Assembly (NCBI GenBank): GCA_001898405.1
Contig: MKTW01000012.1
Coordinates: 338,191-402,190 of the forward strand
Direction of reading: 5' to 3'
DNA length: 64,000 nucleotides
Source: Sphingobacteriales bacterium 44-61
GTDB taxonomy: Bacteria; Bacteroidota; Bacteroidia; Chitinophagales; Chitinophagaceae
Of this stretch, positions 9,003-16,767 are shown piece by piece. A model generated the notes under the pieces. That model did no database searches and was not told the origin of the DNA. It saw only the letters and a list, made by a program, of their open reading frames with translations. The stretch's first letter is position 1; the number at the start of each line of letters is the position of its first letter. The position numbers were made by a program, and so were the translations under genes.

Positions 9003-9425
9003 ATGAAATATTTGATCTTAACTGCACTGCTGGCATTGCGGTCTTTTCAGGAAACGTTACCCCGGCAAACGCTCGTGATCAGCAACCTTGACGAGGTTAA
9101 AGGGCAGCTATACATTGGCTGGTACAACTCGGCTGCTTCATTTCCCGAAGGCGGTAAATCCGTTTACCGGAAAATTGTTGAAGTTGAAAACAAGGACTCG
9201 ATCGAAGTGTCTTTTGAGAATATACCGCCCGGCATTTATGCAATAGCGGTTTTCCTGGATAAGAACGGGAATGGGAAAATAGATAAGAATATATTAGGTG
9301 TTCCCAAGGAGAAGTATGGTTTTTCAAATAATAAATACCCGCTTACAAGGGCAGCCACTTTTAATGAAGCAGCATTTACAATAGGGGAGAAAGAGCTTTC
9401 GATTCCGATAAAGCTTAAAGGATAA
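9003..9425 (+). CDS. DUF2141 domain-containing protein
   Basis: The 140-residue product matches the DUF2141 family: LVISNLDEVKGQLYIGWY near the start, then VSFENIPPGIYAIAVF and the Asp/Asn-rich turn DKNGNGKIDKNILGVPKE, followed by YGFSNN. Members are usually secreted beta-sandwich proteins of unknown function. The N-terminus MKYLILTALLALRSFQ is hydrophobic but a weak signal peptide. Export is therefore likely but not certain. The gene faces a strong bidirectional terminator. Confidence 0.88.
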   Translation: MKYLILTALLALRSFQETLPRQTLVISNLDEVKGQLYIGWYNSAASFPEGGKSVYRKIVEVENKDSIEVSFENIPPGIYAIAVFLDKNGNGKIDKNILGVPKEKYGFSNNKYPLTRAATFNEAAFTIGEKELSIPIKLKG

Positions 9426-9432
9426 ACCAAAC

Positions 9433-9479
9433 GGGCGAAAGGAACTGCAAGCATATCGATCCTGCAAATCCTTTCGCCC
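9433..9479. terminator. Bidirectional terminator-like hairpin
   Basis: Perfect 11-bp arms at 9433-9443 and 9469-9479 (GGGCGAAAGGA and its complement) enclose a 25-nt loop, between the DUF2141 gene and the convergent small basic protein gene. The loop is long for an intrinsic terminator, and the flanking T run on the plus strand is short (GTTTTA). Confidence 0.6.
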
Positions 9480-9489
9480 TGTTTTAGGT

Positions 9490-9648
9490 TTAGCTTCCTC
9501 TTTGGGAGCCAGTATTTGCCTGTTTACTTACGAACCCTCCGGATGTTTTAGGTTTCTGGATAAATTTGGACCCCTGGGCGGCACCGGAACTGGCCTTTTT
9601 ATTTCCCTTCTTTTTGTCTTTGTTATTTTTCTGGTTTAAAAGCGACAT
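9490..9648 (-). CDS. Small basic hypothetical protein (52 aa)
   Basis: ATG at 9646-9648 and stop at 9490-9492 define a 52-residue protein beginning MSLLNQKNNKDKKKGNKK. It is very rich in Lys, Asn, Gly and Ser, has a conserved-looking core KFIQKPKTSGGF, and ends in NTGSQRGS. It has no signal peptide or membrane segment and is probably an unstructured, nucleic-acid-compatible cytoplasmic protein. Short Lys-rich proteins with a similar KFI/KPKTSGG core occur in other Bacteroidota as far as I recall, but no function is known. It starts 7 bp after the stop of the membrane protein gene upstream, so the two may be co-transcribed. That spacing and the terminator at 9433-9479 support it being a real gene. 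Confidence 0.7.
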   Translation of the reverse strand: MSLLNQKNNKDKKKGNKKASSGAAQGSKFIQKPKTSGGFVSKQANTGSQRGS

Positions 9649-9655
9649 AGGTACA

Positions 9656-10144
9656 CTATTTTTTATAAAGATAATATTTCCTGGCCAGGAAGGAAACCGG
9701 TATGCCGATACAAACGATCAGTATCAGTGCTCCGATAATCGCCTGGTTCCAGTTGAATGGCCCGGTTGCTTTCGGCACTTTACTGTAAGGCACCACCATC
9801 AGGTTCATTACCAGCCAGGTAAAAATGCCATATAAGACGCCGATCAGCAGGGGATGGAAGCGTACCAGTTTCAGCCGCGGGTATAGCCAGAACAGCAATA
9901 TGGTAAAAATAAAAGCGATCACATAATGCAGCAAAAGCCCGAGGGCTGCAATATCCCAACCGCCCTGCATTGCCGGCCTGCCCATAACACCTGAAGCGAT
10001 GTATTTGAGGATGATCTCGGGATTCTTCTTTCCTTCAATAAGGTATTTGATAAAAGCTGAGGAGATATCGAGCGTACCAGCCAGCAGGCCGGCACGTAAG
10101 ATAGCAGGCCAAAGGCCCCTGGCAGGTTGATTTTGTGTTGTCAT
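9656..10144 (-). CDS. Four-helix integral membrane protein (possibly DUF1440/YagU-like)
   Basis: The 162-residue protein has four hydrophobic helices: the weakly hydrophobic N-terminal AILRAGLLAGTLDISSAFI, then ALGLLLHYVIAFIFTILLFW, LLIGVLYGIFTWLVMNLMVV, and the C-terminal AIIGALILIVCIGIPVSFLA. A polar loop with GVMGRPAMQGGWDIA separates the first two. The arrangement recalls the DUF1440/YagU membrane family, but I cannot confirm membership. Function is unknown. The small basic protein gene follows after 7 bp. Confidence 0.7.
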   Translation of the reverse strand: MTTQNQPARGLWPAILRAGLLAGTLDISSAFIKYLIEGKKNPEIILKYIASGVMGRPAMQGGWDIAALGLLLHYVIAFIFTILLFWLYPRLKLVRFHPLLIGVLYGIFTWLVMNLMVVPYSKVPKATGPFNWNQAIIGALILIVCIGIPVSFLARKYYLYKK

Positions 10145-10340
10145 AAGCAGTCGTTTGGGTTTTAATGGGACAGATCCTGCATCAGGAATGCTGCGCCATC
10201 CTCTAAATTAATCCGCTACACCTGAAACTGCAATTTTTAGTAGTTTGAATATTTTTCCACCAAGACGGTGGGATTGGGAGCTAAATCATTGTTCAATTTT
10301 GCGGTCAGTGTCTTTCCCTGTAATTTTAATGAGCTTCATT

Positions 10341-11363
10341 ATGAAACTACTGCTGATAGTATGTTGTGTGGCATTAGCCATGTCCGCCTTTGCCCAGCCG
10401 CGTAAGATGGATTTCTACAGGGTAGATCAGCATGCTTTATCGGTAAAAGCGTCTTCACTCAGGGAGCTTTCTCAACAACTCACAGGAGGTTATACTACTG
10501 AACTGGAAAAAACCAGGGCGATCTTCCGGTGGATCACGGAAAATATTGCTTACAGGACCAGGGCTTCAACCAGGCAAAACAACCCTGGTTTCATAGACGA
10601 TAAAGACACCGGTGCATTAAAGCCGCTCGATGAAAGAGTGGCTGAATCCGTATTTGAAAACCGGCAGGGCGTATGTGAGGGTTATGCCCGGTTGTTTAAA
10701 ACGCTCTGTGATTTTTCCGGCATCCGTTCCGAAATGGTTTATGGATATGCACGTACGGAAACATTCAAACGTATACAACGCTTCCGTTCCAATCATAGCT
10801 GGAATGCGGTGTATGTAGACAGTGCATGGTACCTGCTTGATGTTACATGGGCTAGCGGTTATGTGGATAGAAATGATCAGTTTGACCGATACCTGGATGA
10901 ACAATATTTTCTTACCACACCGGAAGTGTTTATCCGCGAGCATTACCCAGATGATCTTTCATGGGCGCTTATGACTGATCCGCCACTGATGCCTGAATTC
11001 CGCTATTCGCCTTTCCGGCAAAGAGCGTTTGTCAAGTATCAGATCGCGCAATACAGCCCTGCTACCGGCATTCTGCAGGCAAAGGTTGGTGATACACTGC
11101 AGTTCCAATTAGTAAGCAGCAATCTAAAGGCTGATAAAAATATCAGTGCCAATCCTTTTCTTGACCAATCACTTTACAGTTCTTCTACAAGTGCATTGAT
11201 TAAACCATTTTCTACCACCGGCAACCTTGTGCGATACAGGTATATCGCTATTTCATCTTCTGTGCAATGGATATATCTTCTCTATAACGAAGATTTGGTA
11301 TTGCGTTACCGCGTGCATGTCAAATCTCCGACAGCAATCTCTGTTCTCGCGGCCCTGGACTGA
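10341..11363 (+). CDS. Secreted transglutaminase-like domain protein
   Basis: The 340-residue protein has a signal peptide (MKLLLIVCCVALAMSAFAQ) and a transglutaminase-like (papain-fold) domain. The catalytic triad is visible: Cys in NRQGVCEGYARLFKTLC, His in RSNHSWNAVYVDSAWYLL and Asp in LLDVTWASGY. Such exported proteins in Bacteroidota are thought to be cysteine proteases or cross-linking enzymes. The substrate is unknown. The C-terminal third (about residues 230-340) is a beta-rich region with no recognised family. ATG at 10341 was chosen because the signal peptide begins there. An ATG at 10329 would add MSFI, and longer upstream readings are implausible. Confidence 0.85.
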   Translation: MKLLLIVCCVALAMSAFAQPRKMDFYRVDQHALSVKASSLRELSQQLTGGYTTELEKTRAIFRWITENIAYRTRASTRQNNPGFIDDKDTGALKPLDERVAESVFENRQGVCEGYARLFKTLCDFSGIRSEMVYGYARTETFKRIQRFRSNHSWNAVYVDSAWYLLDVTWASGYVDRNDQFDRYLDEQYFLTTPEVFIREHYPDDLSWALMTDPPLMPEFRYSPFRQRAFVKYQIAQYSPATGILQAKVGDTLQFQLVSSNLKADKNISANPFLDQSLYSSSTSALIKPFSTTGNLVRYRYIAISSSVQWIYLLYNEDLVLRYRVHVKSPTAISVLAALD

Positions 11364-11398
11364 TCTGTTTATATAAGGTGTGAGCACCATAGCCATAA

Positions 11399-11427
11399 AA
11401 AAGCCGCCCTGGTAAAGAGCGGCTTTT
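11399..11427. terminator. Bidirectional terminator between convergent genes
   Basis: Arms AAAAGCCGC (11399-11407) and GCGGCTTTT (11419-11427) form a perfect 9-bp stem with an 11-nt loop. The A run on one side and T run on the other let it serve both the transglutaminase gene and the OmpA gene. Confidence 0.8.
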
Positions 11428-11445
11428 GACTTTATATAGGAAAGG

Positions 11446-12786
11446 TTATTGATTAAATTTAAACTCAACCCTTCTGTTCCTTGCCCTTCCTGCTGCGGTA
11501 GTATTGTCTTCAATCGGTTGGTCCATACCATATCCTACTGCAGTAAGCCTGTCGCTGGCTATGCCTCTCTTCACTAATGCCGCCTTCACTGCCTGTGCCC
11601 TCTTTTCTGAAAGCACCTGGTTGGAAGCTGCTTTACCAACATTGTCTGTGTGTCCGGCTATTTCCAGTTTGATCTCTTTGTACTTGTTCATATATTCAAC
11701 GATCTCTGTCAGTTCGCGCAGGGAAGCTGCTGTAAGAGCCGACTTGCCAGTTACAAACTGTATGTTCGTTGCATTGAACTCCGGAATGGCAGGGCATCCG
11801 CCGTTTTCAGGAACACCTGCAATGCTGGGACATCTGTCTTCTGAATCAGGTATGCCATCTTTATCACTATCAGGTACAGGGCAGCCATTGTATTTTGCCA
11901 CGCCTGCTTCCTGCGGACATTTGTCCAGGTCATCATTGATTCCGTCTCCATCGCTATCAGGTATCGGGCAACCATTATAGCGGGCAATGCCAGCCTGGTT
12001 CGGACATTTATCTTCTTCGTCATTGATTCCATCACCGTCGCTATCAGGGACGGGGCAGCCATTGTATTTGGCAGTGCCAGGCTGATTGGGGCATTTATCC
12101 AATGAATCAACGATGCCGTCATTGTCTGAATCAACAGGTGCTGGTGGCGGAGGTGGGGGTGGAGGCGGGGTCACTTTCTTTTTACCACCAAAAAGTTTAA
12201 ACTTAAGACCTGCCTGAAAAGCCTGGTTATAGAGGTAAGGAGCAGTTGTGCTCGGCTCCTCAATTTTTGTAAGACCATGTATGTAGCGTCCATAAATAGT
12301 TACTCTTCCGCGAGGGAAGAACTCAATACCACCTGTGCCGGCGATACTGGTACTTTTAAAATCATCTTTGTTGCTTACATCGGTCAATTTGTCTTTGGCT
12401 GATAATTTAAAATCGAATTGAGGGCCTAAAGCCAGTGCAACGTATTCACCAAGATGGAATTTTACAAAAAGTGGAACTGAAAGATAACCGAGTTGCTGAT
12501 CGAGACTTTCAATACCACTCAATTCCGCTTTGGAGCCTACAACGGAATAGAGCGCCTGCGGTTCTATGGAAACAACATTTCCTAAAGGGAAGTTGAGAAA
12601 TACGCCTGCTGCGTATCCCCATTTCCATTTTGATTCAAGCGGCAAGCTGCCGCGATCAGTTATTTTAAACCTTGAATAATTAGCAGCGCCAACCAGGCCG
12701 CCGGAAACACTGTTGGTGGTTTCCTGGGCCAATAAACAAAAGGATAAGCACATACTAATGAATAAAAGCGTGATGTTTTTTTTCAT
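11446..12786 (-). CDS. OmpA-family protein with TSP type-3 repeats
   Basis: This 446-residue outer-membrane protein begins with a signal peptide (MKKNITLLFISMCLSFCLLAQ) and an eight-strand PorT/OmpA-like barrel (about 22-205). A poly-proline hinge (about 207-216) follows. Next come four calcium-binding thrombospondin type-3 repeats of the form DSDGDGINDxxDKCP (about 218-330), each ending in a Cys-containing NGCP-type turn. The C-terminal OmpA/MotB peptidoglycan-binding domain (about 340-446) includes LEIAGHTDNVGKAASNQVLS and GRARNRRVEFKFNQ. The usual role is linking the outer membrane to peptidoglycan. The gene is isolated, with a shared terminator downstream and a 354-bp gap upstream. Confidence 0.93.
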   Translation of the reverse strand: MKKNITLLFISMCLSFCLLAQETTNSVSGGLVGAANYSRFKITDRGSLPLESKWKWGYAAGVFLNFPLGNVVSIEPQALYSVVGSKAELSGIESLDQQLGYLSVPLFVKFHLGEYVALALGPQFDFKLSAKDKLTDVSNKDDFKSTSIAGTGGIEFFPRGRVTIYGRYIHGLTKIEEPSTTAPYLYNQAFQAGLKFKLFGGKKKVTPPPPPPPPPAPVDSDNDGIVDSLDKCPNQPGTAKYNGCPVPDSDGDGINDEEDKCPNQAGIARYNGCPIPDSDGDGINDDLDKCPQEAGVAKYNGCPVPDSDKDGIPDSEDRCPSIAGVPENGGCPAIPEFNATNIQFVTGKSALTAASLRELTEIVEYMNKYKEIKLEIAGHTDNVGKAASNQVLSEKRAQAVKAALVKRGIASDRLTAVGYGMDQPIEDNTTAAGRARNRRVEFKFNQ

Positions 12787-13140
12787 ATTAGTTTGTTTAA
12801 CAGGTTATGGTAGAAAAATAAAAGACTGTAAGGAAAGGAGGGTGTTTAAGGTTATAACAAAGGGTTAGTGCGGTTTTCAGGGGATTATTGAAGGTGTCAT
12901 GTAGCAATAGTTATGCAAATCTCATTCCAGTATGCCTTTCAGCAATATTTTAGGCCTGAAAAGGGCATGAGAGGGAATTTATTCCCCTGCTTCGCAAGAT
13001 GATCTGTTAATACCTTGCCGCTTTAAAGCGGATTAAGGGAAAACCTTTGTATACTAAGTGTATTCTAAATCTGTATTTTGATAAAGTCGGAAGTTTACTA
13101 CTTTTATACTACAGTACACCTGGTATAACACTTATTTCTT
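12787..13140. other. 354-bp intergenic region between divergent genes
   Basis: No open frame of note. It contains a short hairpin around GGGAATTTATTCCC (about 12973-12986), a 14-bp perfect palindrome at 13018-13031, and AT-rich sequence upstream of the DUF1801 gene. It must hold promoters for the OmpA gene (minus) and the DUF1801 gene (plus), but no exact TAnnTTTG was found. Confidence 0.5.
13018..13031. promoter_or_regulatory. 14-bp perfect palindrome, possible operator
   Basis: CCGCTTTAAAGCGG is fully self-complementary and sits in the gap between the divergent OmpA and DUF1801 genes, 110 bp from the DUF1801 start. It looks like a dimeric regulator site, but no cognate regulator is suggested by the context. 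Confidence 0.35.
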
Positions 13141-13596
13141 ATGACGTCAAAAGCCACTACTCCTGAGCAATACTTAAAGGAATTGCCGGCAGACCGTAAA
13201 GAGGCAGTGAATAAGCTGCGTGATACCATTGTCAATAATATTCCCAACGGATTTAAGGAAACCATATCATATGGTATGCTGGGTTACGTAGTGCCTCATT
13301 CTTTATATCCCGGCGGTTATCATTGTGATCCAAGTTTGCCGCTGCCGTTTATCAATATCGCTTCCCAAAAAAACTTTATCGCTCTGTATCACATGGGGCT
13401 CTATTCAAACCCTGTATTGCTTAAATGGTTTACGGCAGAATATCCCAAGCATAGTGCTGCTAAACTGGACATGGGTAAAAGCTGTATACGGTTTAAAAAA
13501 CCAGAACATATACCCTATAAACTGATTGCTGAACTGGCGAAAAAAGTGACGGTGAAAGATTGGATCGCAACCTATGAAAAGAACGTAAAACGGTGA
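13141..13596 (+). CDS. DUF1801 domain-containing protein
   Basis: The 151-residue cytoplasmic protein matches the DUF1801/YdhG-like family: TPEQYLKELPADRKEAVNKL at the N-terminus, ETISYGMLGYVVP, then FIALYHMG and the late stretch DMGKSCIRFKKPEHIPYKLI. The family has a frataxin-like or alpha/beta fold and no established activity. Length is typical. The gene stands alone, 104 bp before the next gene. No promoter box was recognised. Confidence 0.88.
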   Translation: MTSKATTPEQYLKELPADRKEAVNKLRDTIVNNIPNGFKETISYGMLGYVVPHSLYPGGYHCDPSLPLPFINIASQKNFIALYHMGLYSNPVLLKWFTAEYPKHSAAKLDMGKSCIRFKKPEHIPYKLIAELAKKVTVKDWIATYEKNVKR

Positions 13597-13700
13597 CAGT
13601 GTATTAAAATTTCCATAAACCTTCACACCAGAAGCGTATTAGTGCCAGGCATTTGTCTCGTGGCAGGAAGTTTGTCATGTTTTCTGCATAAATTTCATTT

Positions 13701-14207
13701 ATGAGATATCTGTTTGCAACCCTGTTGCTGGTGGCTATTGTGTTCTCTTTTTCTGCTGCCGCTCAATTGAAGGGGTTTGGCATTGGTCCATATATAGAGA
13801 CCGGCTGGCCTGCAGGCGATTTTAAAGAGACACACAAGCAAGGATTTGGCGCAGGCCTTTCTGCTGATATCCGTCTTCCCGGCAAGATCGGCATTACCGG
13901 CTCTGCGGGTTATATGCAATTCAATGGCAAAACAGTTCATGCACCGGAAGGAAATTATGATGCATCCACATTGAAGGCTTTTCCGATCCGTGCCGGATTG
14001 AAGTTCCGTCCCGCTCCGTTCGTATATTTGAAAATGGAAGGCGGTGCAGCTAATTACACAGGTGGTGCATCCGGCTCGGCTTTTATTCTTTCACCAGGCA
14101 TCGGCATCCGTTTGCTGGGACTTGATGTGCAGGCAAAATATGAGGCATGGTTAAAGGATGGTATGAATAATGCTTTCTGGGGTTTGAGGGCCGGCTTTAA
14201 TTTCTGA
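13701..14207 (+). CDS. Outer membrane beta-barrel protein
   Basis: The 168-residue product has a signal peptide (MRYLFATLLLVAIVFSFSAAAQ) and a series of amphipathic beta strands: FGIGPYIETGWPAGDFK, FGAGLSADIRLPGKIGITGS, then YLKMEGGAANYTG. It ends in GLRAGFNF with a C-terminal aromatic residue, as expected for a Bam substrate. It is a small eight-strand barrel of the PorT/OmpW size class, with no function assignable. It lies 40 bp upstream of the superoxide dismutase gene on the same strand and may be co-transcribed with it. Confidence 0.8.
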   Translation: MRYLFATLLLVAIVFSFSAAAQLKGFGIGPYIETGWPAGDFKETHKQGFGAGLSADIRLPGKIGITGSAGYMQFNGKTVHAPEGNYDASTLKAFPIRAGLKFRPAPFVYLKMEGGAANYTGGASGSAFILSPGIGIRLLGLDVQAKYEAWLKDGMNNAFWGLRAGFNF

Positions 14208-14246
14208 CCTGAACTCTTTAACTATACAAACAAAAAATCAACGCGT

Positions 14247-14876
14247 ATGAAACATTCTTCTTTCAAGCCTATGGCTATTTTGGTAGGCATGGCCATAGGC
14301 ATTGCTCCTTTTTTCTCCTGCAACAATGAAGGTAAAGGCGATAACACAAATGATACAGGCGCTGTTGCCGTATCAGCAGATACAATGCATCATTCCAATA
14401 TGCCCGATACCACTCCGGCACCCCTTGTCGATCATGCAGAAGCTGCATTAAGCGGCACTTATTCTGACACCACTGTTTCCGGTACAGTTAAGTTTGACAA
14501 GGTAAACAACAAAGTAAAAATGGAACTGGAAATAACCGTTCCTGCTAAAGCCAATAAAAGCGTGGCCGTTCACCTCCATGAACACGGCGATTGCGGCGAC
14601 ACAGGTAAAATGGCGCATGGCCACTGGAACCCCACCAATGCAGAGCATGGCAAATGGGGCCAGGGCAGTTTCCATCTTGGTGACATCGGCAACGTAAAAC
14701 TCGACAGCAAAGGCAAAGGAAAATTAACCCTCGAAACAGATCTCTGGACACTCGGCGGCCCTGTTGCAACAAATATTCTCGGCAAAGCCGTGATCGTACA
14801 TGGCGGCGTGGATGATTTCAAAACACAGCCAACCGGAAATGCAGGCACACGGATCGGTTGCGGTGTGATCAAATAA
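14247..14876 (+). CDS. sodC: Cu/Zn superoxide dismutase, lipoprotein-like
   Basis: The 209-residue protein should convert superoxide to hydrogen peroxide outside the cytoplasm. The metal ligands are visible in AVHLHEHGDCGDTG, HGHWNPTNAEHGKW, SFHLGDIGN and KAVIVHGGVDDFKTQPTGN. The C-terminal GNAGTRIGCGVIK supplies the disulfide cysteine and the active-site arginine. The N-terminus is hydrophobic and ends in FFSCNN, consistent with a lipoprotein signal (lipobox FSC), although the Lys/His-rich start is longer than usual. A roughly 40-residue low-complexity linker rich in Asp, Thr and Ala separates the anchor from the domain. A strong hairpin repeat lies 38 bp downstream. Confidence 0.93.
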   Translation: MKHSSFKPMAILVGMAIGIAPFFSCNNEGKGDNTNDTGAVAVSADTMHHSNMPDTTPAPLVDHAEAALSGTYSDTTVSGTVKFDKVNNKVKMELEITVPAKANKSVAVHLHEHGDCGDTGKMAHGHWNPTNAEHGKWGQGSFHLGDIGNVKLDSKGKGKLTLETDLWTLGGPVATNILGKAVIVHGGVDDFKTQPTGNAGTRIGCGVIK

Positions 14877-14914
14877 TCTCCCACTAAATAAAACAAGAAC
14901 TATAAAAACGACTC

Positions 14915-14975
14915 CTTCCCGTCCTTCCCGCCTTACCGGTAAAAAACTTACCGGTAAGGCGGGAAGGACGGGAAG
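14915..14975. repeat. Perfect 28-bp hairpin, member of a dispersed repeat
   Basis: The arms 14915-14942 and 14948-14975 are exact reverse complements over 28 bp around a 5-nt loop (AAAAC). Each arm contains the palindrome TTACCGGTAA and two CTTCCCG units. A shortened relative lies at 40147-40176 and shares CCGGTAAGGCGGGAAGGA. It could act as a terminator for sodC, but its perfection and second copy suggest a REP- or MITE-like element. Confidence 0.85.
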
Positions 14976-15136
14976 ATTGCATTACGACCTGATCTGCCAT
15001 TCCTTTCTTATTGGTATTCAATCTGGTTATCAGTATATTAGAAGAGTTTCCGAAAATTTAATTTAATAATCATTCTTTGTCCATTATTTAATGTGTAAAT
15101 AGGGGTAAGCGGTTCTTCAGTTGTTCTTTTAAAAAC

Positions 15137-15144
15137 TACTTTTG
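15137..15144 (+). promoter_or_regulatory. Candidate -7 element for the ECF sigma gene
   Basis: TACTTTTG matches TAnnTTTG exactly, ending 42 bp before the ATG at 15187. Confidence 0.45.
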
Positions 15145-15186
15145 GGCGCAGCACTAATTTTGGAATCAGGATACCGGTCCGTTAGG

Positions 15187-15756
15187 ATGGAAATAGACGA
15201 TCAATCGCTCAACACGTTACTGGCTAAAAAGGACGAAGCCGCTTTTGAACAGGTTTTTAAAACATATTTTAAGAGCCTGCATGCTTATGCCTGTACTATT
15301 CTGAAAGATGAAGATGAAGCCGAAGAAATGGTGCAGCAGGTCTTTTTCAAGCTTTGGGAACGGGCAGAAAATCTCTCTTTCAACGGTCCTATCGCAGCCT
15401 ATCTCTACCGGGCCATCCACAATGAATGCCTCAATTATCTTAAGCACCAAAAGGTTCGCTCCAATCACCAATTATATGTGGCACACAGCATGAAGAACCA
15501 GGCAGATCATGCCCAGGGTAAAATGATGGGCAAGGAATTGGAAGCGCGCTATAAAAAAGCGCTGGAGGAATTACCGGAACAGTGCAGACTGATCTTCCAG
15601 TTAAGCCGGTTTGCTGATATGAAATACCGCGAGATCGCTGATGAACTGGATATTTCCGTGAAAACGGTGGAGAACCAAATGGGAAAGGCCTTAAAATTAT
15701 TGCGGCAAAAGCTGGTTGAATTTTTATCGGTACTGTTTTTATTGCTGAACATCTAA
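15187..15756 (+). CDS. RNA polymerase ECF sigma factor (Bacteroidetes FecI-like)
   Basis: This 189-residue sigma-70 family factor has region 2 (about 24-95), with DEDEAEEMVQQVFFKLWER and AAYLYRAIHNECLNYLKHQ. Region 4 (about 125-185) includes LPEQCRLIFQLSRF and the helix-turn-helix YREIADELDISVKTVENQMG. It directs RNA polymerase to an extracytoplasmic-signal regulon and is normally held inactive by the FecR-type anti-sigma factor encoded next. The start is the ATG at 15187. An upstream TTG at 15142 would lie inside the promoter region. The FecR and STN-protein genes follow on the same strand, making a sigma/anti-sigma/signal-domain locus. Confidence 0.95.
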   Translation: MEIDDQSLNTLLAKKDEAAFEQVFKTYFKSLHAYACTILKDEDEAEEMVQQVFFKLWERAENLSFNGPIAAYLYRAIHNECLNYLKHQKVRSNHQLYVAHSMKNQADHAQGKMMGKELEARYKKALEELPEQCRLIFQLSRFADMKYREIADELDISVKTVENQMGKALKLLRQKLVEFLSVLFLLLNI

Positions 15757-15805
15757 AACTATTAAGCTGGAAGAAAAATTTTACCATATTAATGATGACC
15801 TCCTG

Positions 15806-16753
15806 GTGAAGTACCTGCTTGGTGAAGCCAGCCCTGTTGAAAAAGAGCAGGTGAAGCAATGGCTGACTGCCAATGCAGATAACCAGGCATACTATGATGA
15901 ATTAAAAAAAGTATGGGATACCAGCCTGCAACTGGCTTCCGTTTCCACAGTAGACGAAAATAAAGCCTGGCAAAGATTCCGTCAGCGCATACAACAGGGA
16001 AACACCTGCGAAAGCCACCCGGAACCTTTTATCCGCAGATCCGGTTTTGGCTGGATGAAGATTGCAGCCTCTGTAGTATTGGTTATCGGCCTGGCTGTAT
16101 TGGGTTACTGGATATATGATAACAGGCCCGCTCAGCAAATGCTGGCGCAAGCCACTAATACAGTGATAAATGATACATTGCCTGATGGATCGGTGGTAAC
16201 ACTTAATAAAACATCTTCCCTTGGTTATCCTTCCCGCTTCCGCGGAAACAAACGGGAAGTGACACTGAAGGGCGAAGCGTTCTTTCATGTTGCACCTGAT
16301 AAAACAAAACCATTTATCGTTTCCGTCAATGATGTCGAGATCACTGTAGTGGGCACTTCCTTTAACGTGCGCAGCGAAAATGGCCTTACAGCTGTTATTG
16401 TGGAAACCGGTATTGTACGCGTAACACATAAAGGCAAAACAGTGGAGCTGCATGCCAATGAGCAAATAGCTGTTACTCCAACCGATAGCTTGGACAAGGA
16501 GCCTGTAACGGATAAATTATATAACTATTACCGCACCAAAGAATTTGTTTGTAATGATACACCTCTCTGGAAACTCGTGGAAGTGTTGAATGAAGCGTAT
16601 AAATCAAATATCGTGATCGGCCGCCCCGAACTGCGCGATCTTCGTATCAATATATCTCTTTATAATGAATCACTCAACAGGGTGCTGGAACTGATCAGCC
16701 TTACCCTGGGTGTAAAAATAAACAAGACCGCCGGCCAGGTGATCATTGAATAA
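15806..16753 (+). CDS. FecR-family anti-sigma factor
   Basis: The product has a cytoplasmic N-terminal anti-sigma segment (VKYLLGEASPVEKEQVKQW), one membrane helix (IAASVVLVIGLAVLGYWIY, about residues 75-97), and a periplasmic FecR domain (DTLPDGSVVTLNKTSSLGYP, then GTSFNVRSE). The C-terminal DUF4974 domain (about 235-315) contacts STN domains in such systems. The GTG at 15806 gives 315 residues but probably truncates the protein: the frame is open upstream and reads HINDDLLV directly before it, which matches the usual family start. No ATG exists there, so a CTG at 15767 or ATT at 15761 may be used. It should hold the sigma factor of 15187-15756. Confidence 0.9.
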   Translation: MKYLLGEASPVEKEQVKQWLTANADNQAYYDELKKVWDTSLQLASVSTVDENKAWQRFRQRIQQGNTCESHPEPFIRRSGFGWMKIAASVVLVIGLAVLGYWIYDNRPAQQMLAQATNTVINDTLPDGSVVTLNKTSSLGYPSRFRGNKREVTLKGEAFFHVAPDKTKPFIVSVNDVEITVVGTSFNVRSENGLTAVIVETGIVRVTHKGKTVELHANEQIAVTPTDSLDKEPVTDKLYNYYRTKEFVCNDTPLWKLVEVLNEAYKSNIVIGRPELRDLRINISLYNESLNRVLELISLTLGVKINKTAGQVIIE

Positions 16754-16767
16754 TACAGTTTCCCGAA

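Larger units (their letters stand above)
14877..15186. other. 310-bp gap with hairpin repeat and sigma-gene promoter
   Basis: It contains the 61-bp perfect hairpin at 14915-14975, then about 160 bp of AT-rich sequence without features, then the -7-like box at 15137-15144. No protein-coding frame is credible. Confidence 0.6.

Noticed and set aside
12155..12170. A G/C-rich simple repeat (proline codons) in the OmpA gene as a possible frameshift site.
   Set aside because: It encodes a normal poly-proline hinge between barrel and repeats, and the frame continues intact through it.
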